From Balneolales bacterium (lineage in GTDB: Bacteria; Bacteroidota; Rhodothermia; Balneolales; Natronogracilivirgulaceae), in assembly GCA_007131625.1 (NCBI GenBank), contig SLQC01000314.1:1-11686 (forward strand): 11,686 nt of DNA, read 5' to 3'. The notes under the pieces are model-generated. The model worked only from the letters and a program-made list of their open reading frames with translations. It was not told where the DNA came from and ran no database searches. Made by a program: the position numbers and the translations under genes. Shown here in pieces: positions 8,125 through 11,686 of the stretch. How positions within the stretch are numbered: the first letter of the stretch is position 1; the number at the start of each line of letters is the position of its first letter.

Positions 8125-9075
8125 ATGAAAATTACTATAGTTGGAGCTGGTGGAAATGTAGGCTCAACGGTAGCCCTTACCATAGCTCAAAGAGATTTTG
8201 CACAAGAAGTTGTCGCTGTTGACATTGAAATCAAAAAAGATGACAAGTCTTTTTACCCGTCAAAAGGACGTGCACTGGATCAATGGCAGACTTCGCCAAT
8301 TTTTAATTTTGACACGAAGGTAAACGGAACGATAAACTATGAGGATACCGCCGATTCCGATATCTGTGTCATCACAGCAGGACTTCCGCGCCGCCCTGGA
8401 ATGAGCCGGGACGATCTGCTTAGTGCCAACATGAATATTGTGAAAACTGTTACCGAGCAGCTGGTCAAAAACTCTCCGGACACCATTATTATCGTCGTTT
8501 CCAATCCGCTCGATCTGATGACCTATGTAGCGTGGAAAACGAGCGGACTCCCCTCGAGCAAGGTTGTCGGCATGGCAGGAATCCTCGACACAGCCCGGTA
8601 TCGTGCGTTCCTTGCCGAAGAGCTGAACCTCTCACCGAAAGATATTCAGGCGCTAATTATGGGCGGGCATGGTGACTCCATGGTACCACTTCCACGGTAT
8701 ACGACGGTCGCCGGGATACCGATTACCCATTTCATCGGTAAAGAGAAGCTTGATGCCATCATCGAGCGAACCAAAGCCGGTGGCGGCGAACTGGTCGGCC
8801 TGATGGGTACATCCGCCTGGTACGCTCCAGGTGCGGCTGCCGCTCAAATGGTGGAAGCGATCGCTCTGGATCAGAACCGTATCTTCCCTTGTGCAGCATA
8901 TCTTGATGGCGAATACGGACTGAAAGACCTCTTCGTAGGTGTGCCTGTTCGACTCGGCAAAGGCGGTGTCAAGGAAATCATTGAAATTGATCTGAATGAT
9001 GACGAGAAAGCGCTGCTGAACGTATCTGCCGAACATGTCAGGAAAGGCCTGGAAGATCTGAACCGGGTGGGTTAA
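8125..9075 (+). CDS. mdh: Malate dehydrogenase, LDH-like type
   Basis: It oxidises malate to oxaloacetate with NAD in the tricarboxylic acid cycle. The N-terminal Rossmann motif is GAGGNVG (residues 7-13), with Asp33 (VAVD) the usual NAD ribose ligand. The active-site loop GLPRRPGMSRDD (86-97) has Arg90 where malate enzymes carry Arg and lactate enzymes Gln. SNPLD (126-130), ILDTARYR (153-160, Asp155 and Arg158) and GGHGDSMVP (180-188, catalytic His182) complete the active site. The length of 316 residues is about normal. Between Asp33 and RALD (49-52) there are about seven extra residues compared with the usual DIxEGxPxGKALD, rich in Lys and Asp. The ATG follows an A-rich leader with no clear Shine-Dalgarno sequence. 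It is the last gene of the plus-strand run. Confidence 0.96.
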   Translation: MKITIVGAGGNVGSTVALTIAQRDFAQEVVAVDIEIKKDDKSFYPSKGRALDQWQTSPIFNFDTKVNGTINYEDTADSDICVITAGLPRRPGMSRDDLLSANMNIVKTVTEQLVKNSPDTIIIVVSNPLDLMTYVAWKTSGLPSSKVVGMAGILDTARYRAFLAEELNLSPKDIQALIMGGHGDSMVPLPRYTTVAGIPITHFIGKEKLDAIIERTKAGGGELVGLMGTSAWYAPGAAAAQMVEAIALDQNRIFPCAAYLDGEYGLKDLFVGVPVRLGKGGVKEIIEIDLNDDEKALLNVSAEHVRKGLEDLNRVG

Positions 9076-9092
9076 GATCGGTCAGACCGATC
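9076..9092. terminator. Palindromic hairpin just after mdh
   Basis: GATCGGTC (9076-9083) and GACCGATC (9085-9092) are perfect inverted repeats separated by one base, starting directly after the mdh stop codon. The real loop would open a few pairs. No T-run follows on either strand, so it is not a classical intrinsic terminator. It may protect the 3' end of the transcript, or bind a protein as a palindrome. Confidence 0.4.
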
Positions 9093-9109
9093 AATAGAAA
9101 TCAATCGGT

Positions 9110-9143
9110 ACAGGCAGGTTCTCACTGAAAAGAGCCTGCCTGT
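9110..9143. terminator. Strong hairpin between convergent genes
   Basis: ACAGGCAGGTTCT (9110-9122) pairs with AGAGCCTGCCTGT (9131-9143): 13 pairs including one G-T, with an 8-base loop. It lies midway between the ends of the plus-strand mdh gene and the minus-strand NYN gene, where a bidirectional terminator is expected. Neither side has a good T-run, so either termination is factor-dependent or the element mainly stabilises 3' ends. Confidence 0.55.
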
Positions 9144-9169
9144 CAAACTGAACTCTGTTTGTAATCCCG

Positions 9170-9976
9170 TCAAGGGGCAGAAACCAGTACAATATTTTGT
9201 GCTACCAACCCCTTGTCGTTTTCCACCAGGTCAAACTCGAAAATCAGCTCGCGGCTGGGCAGAAAACTGGTATCGAAATCGGATTCGAACTGGGATACGT
9301 GGGCAAAAACCGTACAATATGGTGATTCGGGCGAACGGGAATCCGTCACCCACAATTTGTCATTGATTTTGGCGAGGTAGCGCATGAATCCGTAACCGTC
9401 GCTATGGGAGAAATCGTAGCAAACACCACGGACACGAGAACCGACCGATCCCCATTCATAGGGCGATTTTACGGGGAGGAGACCCGGTATCACATACCCT
9501 GACACATAGAGATCGACCTGCCTCTTCAAGGCACCATCCATATTGTCAAACCCGATAAGTTCAACCCGGCATCCGTTATCCTGCATGGTATTGACCAGTC
9601 GGATAAATTTCCCGTTGTGAGTAAGTAATACGAGCCGGTCAAGCTGATCGGCCTGTGACATTATATCCACAGCCATATCAACATCGACCATGCCCTGTGA
9701 CACCACTTCTCCGGTGTCAGGATCGATAAGCCGGTCGACCGGTCGTTCGATTACTTTATATTGGAAATCCCTCAAGACTTCACAAAATCTGGTTGTTTTT
9801 GCCTGATAGTTTTCATCATCCTTGGCACGGCTGCGATCGTATGCCAGATAAACATTCAAACGAGTCGCCTGCCCGCCATCTCTGCCGGCAAATTTTCTAA
9901 GTATGTCATAACGCAGACCATACCCGCCGTTCATAGTCACACTCACTGCGTCAACGTAAATACCGAATTTGCCCAT
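9170..9976 (-). CDS. NYN (PIN-like) domain protein with C-terminal cold-shock-like domain
   Basis: Residues 1-165 look like a NYN/LabA-type PIN-fold domain, a family of metal-dependent RNases. It starts GKFGIYVD (Asp9), has VDVDMAVDIM (Asp98, Asp100, Asp104) and a final Rossmann-like strand VELIGFD. Residues 180-266 resemble a cold-shock nucleic-acid-binding domain: DGYGFM (193-198) fits RNP1, VFAHVS (223-228) fits RNP2, and IFEFD followed by GLVAQNIV fits the closing strands. About 20 extra residues lie between RNP1 and RNP2. In the NYN half the expected SGDxDF motif reads THNGKF (119-124), so two acidic positions are lost, and the residues after Asp9 are AVS rather than the usual pattern ending in Asn. 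Nuclease activity is therefore uncertain; an RNA-binding or weak RNase role is inferred. AGGGA lies 8 bases before the ATG. The gene sits 95 bases after the flippase gene. Confidence 0.8.
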   Translation of the reverse strand: MGKFGIYVDAVSVTMNGGYGLRYDILRKFAGRDGGQATRLNVYLAYDRSRAKDDENYQAKTTRFCEVLRDFQYKVIERPVDRLIDPDTGEVVSQGMVDVDMAVDIMSQADQLDRLVLLTHNGKFIRLVNTMQDNGCRVELIGFDNMDGALKRQVDLYVSGYVIPGLLPVKSPYEWGSVGSRVRGVCYDFSHSDGYGFMRYLAKINDKLWVTDSRSPESPYCTVFAHVSQFESDFDTSFLPSRELIFEFDLVENDKGLVAQNIVLVSAP

Positions 9977-9984
9977 AATAATAT

Positions 9985-9989
9985 TCCCT
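9985..9989 (-). promoter_or_regulatory. Shine-Dalgarno-like site of the NYN gene
   Basis: On the minus strand AGGGA lies 8 bases before the ATG at 9976. This supports that start; none of the plus-strand genes has a comparable site. Confidence 0.5.
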
Positions 9990-10006
9990 GGAGCTTAATG
10001 AAGTTA

Positions 10007-10035
10007 ATAATTATTGGCTTAATAATAGTTGTAAA
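10007..10035 (-). promoter_or_regulatory. Possible promoter for the NYN gene
   Basis: On the minus strand TTTACA (10035-10030) and AATTAT (10012-10007) are 17 bases apart and would give a leader of roughly 25 bases before the ATG at 9976. This fits a general sigma-70 promoter. The region is very AT-rich and Bacteroidota-type promoters differ from this consensus, so the call is weak. The 95-base gap between the flippase and NYN genes contains nothing else I can name except short palindromes (AATAATTATT at 10006-10015). Confidence 0.25.
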
Positions 10036-10071
10036 AAACAGGTACTTATTGCGTTAACTCGTTAAAAAATA

Positions 10072-11607
10072 TCATTTTGTATCTATCCTGTAACGCCTGT
10101 AATACTCTGATATTCCTATCATCGTCAATACAAACAAACTTAACACGAATAGTACCAACTTTGCAAACAAAGGTTCAAAAAAATCATTTCCGAACCCGTT
10201 TCCCATTGCAACGATCAACCCGGAAAAGAGCACAATAAGCCCATTGCTGTACATTCTATAGGGTACATAGTAAACACTCTGTGTAAGAAAATACATCATT
10301 ACGGCCATAGAAAAAAAGCAACTGAGAGTAACCCAGGCAGCCCCCAACATTCCGAAAAGAGGCACAAAAAGAATATTTCCTGTAACTGTGACAAGAGCAC
10401 CGATCATAGTAATTGCGGAGAGCATCCACATTTTCTCCTCGATAAAAATTCCAGCCATAAAATTCAGGAACCAGCCTTGAAACCAATAGGCCATCAGCAG
10501 CCACGGCACAATATAGAGACCGGACCAGTAGCGCTGATCGATCAGGGTGCCGTCCAAAATCGGGACGTGCACACGAACAATCTGCTCCACAAAGAGGCCC
10601 ACTGTGATAAAGATCACAGCCGCAGCGAGATTAAACCAGGTAAACACCTCGGCAAATGTTTTTCGCGCATCATCGCTGCCGGATTGCCGCATAAAAAACG
10701 GAGTCCAGGCCATCCGAAACATCTGAACCGCCAGCAGCATGAAGACCGAAAGTTTGTAACAGGCGTTGAAAATGCCGGTGATATCGTCTGCGGTATAGTG
10801 GATGCCGTATAAACGACTAACCGTCTCCTGCGGCATGTTGTTTACGGCGAACCGGCTGAGCACTTCGTTCACGGCGTGGCTCAACCCCGCCGGTATGTAG
10901 GGGAGCCCGAACCATAGAGCTCGGCGTAGAATCGCCGAATCCCACTGGCCGCGATACATATGTGAGGTGAACCACATCAACACAAAAACGGTCAGGCCGG
11001 ATGCGATCATATTGCTGAACAGCACTGCTTCAATGCCCCATCCGGCTACCGCCACCAGATAGATATTCAGCGAAACGTTCACCAACACATTGAACAGACG
11101 GATAAACGCATAGGTATACGAATGCCGCACCAGGCGAAGCTCGGCAAACGGCACCATACACAAGGCGTCGAACCAGAGAATCGCAAGCATCATGTAGAAA
11201 AGGGATTCGCCGGAAAACTGCTGCACAGCACGAATATCGGTCGAATCCCCGGCGGAACCGGGCAAAGCAGAATCGAGTCCGACAAGCGGGGCCAGCAGCG
11301 GCATCATCACCCAGGAGAAGAATACCAGGATGGAGGCTCCAGACAATAGGGTGAGCTGAATAGTTTTGAAAATGTTCCGGGCTTTTTCGCGATCGGCGCC
11401 GTAGCGTAAATAGGAGGACTCCATCCCGAAGGTAAAAAGCACATTGAGGAAAATGATCGCACCGTAGATGAGTCCGATGATACCGTATGCGGAGGGATCA
11501 AAAAACTTGGTATAGAACGGTACCAGCAGGTAGTTGATAAAACGGGCGACAACACTGCTGATGCCGTATACAAGAGTGTCGGAAAAAAGCTCGCGTATTT
11601 TACCCAC
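10072..11607 (-). CDS. Oligosaccharide flippase (Wzx/polysaccharide biosynthesis family)
   Basis: It is a multi-pass inner-membrane protein of the MOP superfamily, which moves lipid-linked sugars across the membrane for surface polysaccharide or O-antigen synthesis. About 13-14 hydrophobic segments can be counted, near residues 12-31, 42-61, 85-108, 135-155, 168-188, 192-213, 232-250, 283-303, 322-340, 364-384, 395-417, 420-440, 454-470 and 481-500. The N-terminus (LVYGISSVVARFINYLLVP) and the middle motif FNACYKLSVFM with QMFRMAWTPFF fit flippases as I know them from Bacteroidota. The length of 511 residues is usual or slightly long. Hydrophilic stretches sit at 110-134 and 256-280. The start is GTG at 11607, supported by AGGA 7 bases upstream and by its position 14 bases after the stop of the preceding gene. 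The transported substrate cannot be told from the sequence. No glycosyltransferase is visible. Confidence 0.9.
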   Translation of the reverse strand: MGKIRELFSDTLVYGISSVVARFINYLLVPFYTKFFDPSAYGIIGLIYGAIIFLNVLFTFGMESSYLRYGADREKARNIFKTIQLTLLSGASILVFFSWVMMPLLAPLVGLDSALPGSAGDSTDIRAVQQFSGESLFYMMLAILWFDALCMVPFAELRLVRHSYTYAFIRLFNVLVNVSLNIYLVAVAGWGIEAVLFSNMIASGLTVFVLMWFTSHMYRGQWDSAILRRALWFGLPYIPAGLSHAVNEVLSRFAVNNMPQETVSRLYGIHYTADDITGIFNACYKLSVFMLLAVQMFRMAWTPFFMRQSGSDDARKTFAEVFTWFNLAAAVIFITVGLFVEQIVRVHVPILDGTLIDQRYWSGLYIVPWLLMAYWFQGWFLNFMAGIFIEEKMWMLSAITMIGALVTVTGNILFVPLFGMLGAAWVTLSCFFSMAVMMYFLTQSVYYVPYRMYSNGLIVLFSGLIVAMGNGFGNDFFEPLFAKLVLFVLSLFVLTMIGISEYYRRYRIDTK

Positions 11608-11614
11608 GCAGATT

Positions 11615-11618
11615 TCCT
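11615..11618 (-). promoter_or_regulatory. Shine-Dalgarno site deciding the flippase GTG start
   Basis: AGGA on the minus strand lies 7 bases before GTG at 11607. It is the main reason to accept the GTG start, together with the fit of the N-terminus to the family. Confidence 0.5.
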
Positions 11619-11621
11619 GAG

Positions 11622-11686
11622 TTACGATGGTTGTTGTGCTTCCTGCAGTGCTTCAACGGCCAGGATATAACCGAAAAAACCGAAGC
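11622..11686 (-). CDS. 3' end of an unidentified gene (partial)
   Basis: On the minus strand a frame enters from the right edge and ends at TAA (11624-11622). Its last 20 residues include GFFGYILAVEALQ and finish QQPS. The composition, a hydrophobic helix followed by a polar tail, is protein-like. The stop lies 14 bases before the flippase GTG, which is typical operon spacing. The two other minus-strand frames are less convincing: one stops early and the other runs on into the flippase region out of frame. Too little is present to name the product. Confidence 0.5.
   Translation of the reverse strand, partial: FGFFGYILAVEALQEAQQPS

Noticed and set aside
8653..9036. 127-residue open frame antisense to mdh
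   Set aside because: mdh has complete catalytic motifs in the sense frame; the antisense product resembles no family.
1..11686. CRISPR array, insertion sequence, phage, toxin-antitoxin pair or RNA gene
   Set aside because: No regularly spaced repeats, transposase, integrase, terminal inverted repeats, tRNA cloverleaf or rRNA-like segment could be seen. The NYN protein has no small partner gene next to it that would suggest a toxin-antitoxin pair.

Overview
The window reads as ordinary chromosomal DNA from a free-living Gram-negative bacterium. It is most likely from the Bacteroidota/Rhodothermota/Balneolota side of the FCB group. The reasons are a carbamoyl-phosphate synthase large subunit that ends before the MGS-like regulatory domain and closes with a NLYLSR tail, an LDH-like malate dehydrogenase, a predicted lipoprotein with a lipobox, a flippase carrying the ACYKLS motif I associate with Bacteroidota-type proteins, and the near absence of Shine-Dalgarno sequences before the plus-strand genes. 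The assignment rests on family memory, not on a search. I see no mobile element, CRISPR array, tRNA, rRNA or phage gene.

Layout. Positions 1-167 hold no confident gene, but there is a hairpin plus T-run (89-126) that could terminate an upstream transcript. Six genes then run on the plus strand with gaps of 11 to 73 bases: carA (168-1370), carB (1444-4275), a D-Ala-D-Ala ligase family gene (4309-5493), a family-5 solute-binding lipoprotein (5519-7192), NAD kinase (7204-8076) and malate dehydrogenase (8125-9075). The tight spacing suggests a single transcript or a few overlapping ones. It ends at two hairpins (9076-9092 and 9110-9143) where the strands converge. On the minus strand, read right to left, come the tail of an unidentified gene (11622-11686), a Wzx-type oligosaccharide flippase with a GTG start (10072-11607), and a two-domain protein (9170-9976) joining a NYN (PIN-like nuclease) domain to a C-terminal cold-shock-like domain.

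How the genes fit together. CarA and CarB make carbamoyl phosphate for pyrimidines and arginine. The ligase and the flippase act in cell-envelope synthesis. The lipoprotein probably binds peptides or related solutes outside the inner membrane, but no permease or ATPase gene is nearby. NAD kinase and malate dehydrogenase serve NADP supply and central carbon metabolism. The plus-strand set looks like housekeeping genes sharing transcription rather than a pathway.

Most worth a second look: the NYN plus cold-shock-domain fusion, whose third acidic motif is lost (THNGKF where SGDxDF is expected); the ligase with NTIPGSFSFYLWE in place of the usual D-Ala-D-Ala ligase signature; the CarB without its allosteric domain; and a short insertion in the nucleotide-binding region of malate dehydrogenase. 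I did not find a convincing new multi-gene system.
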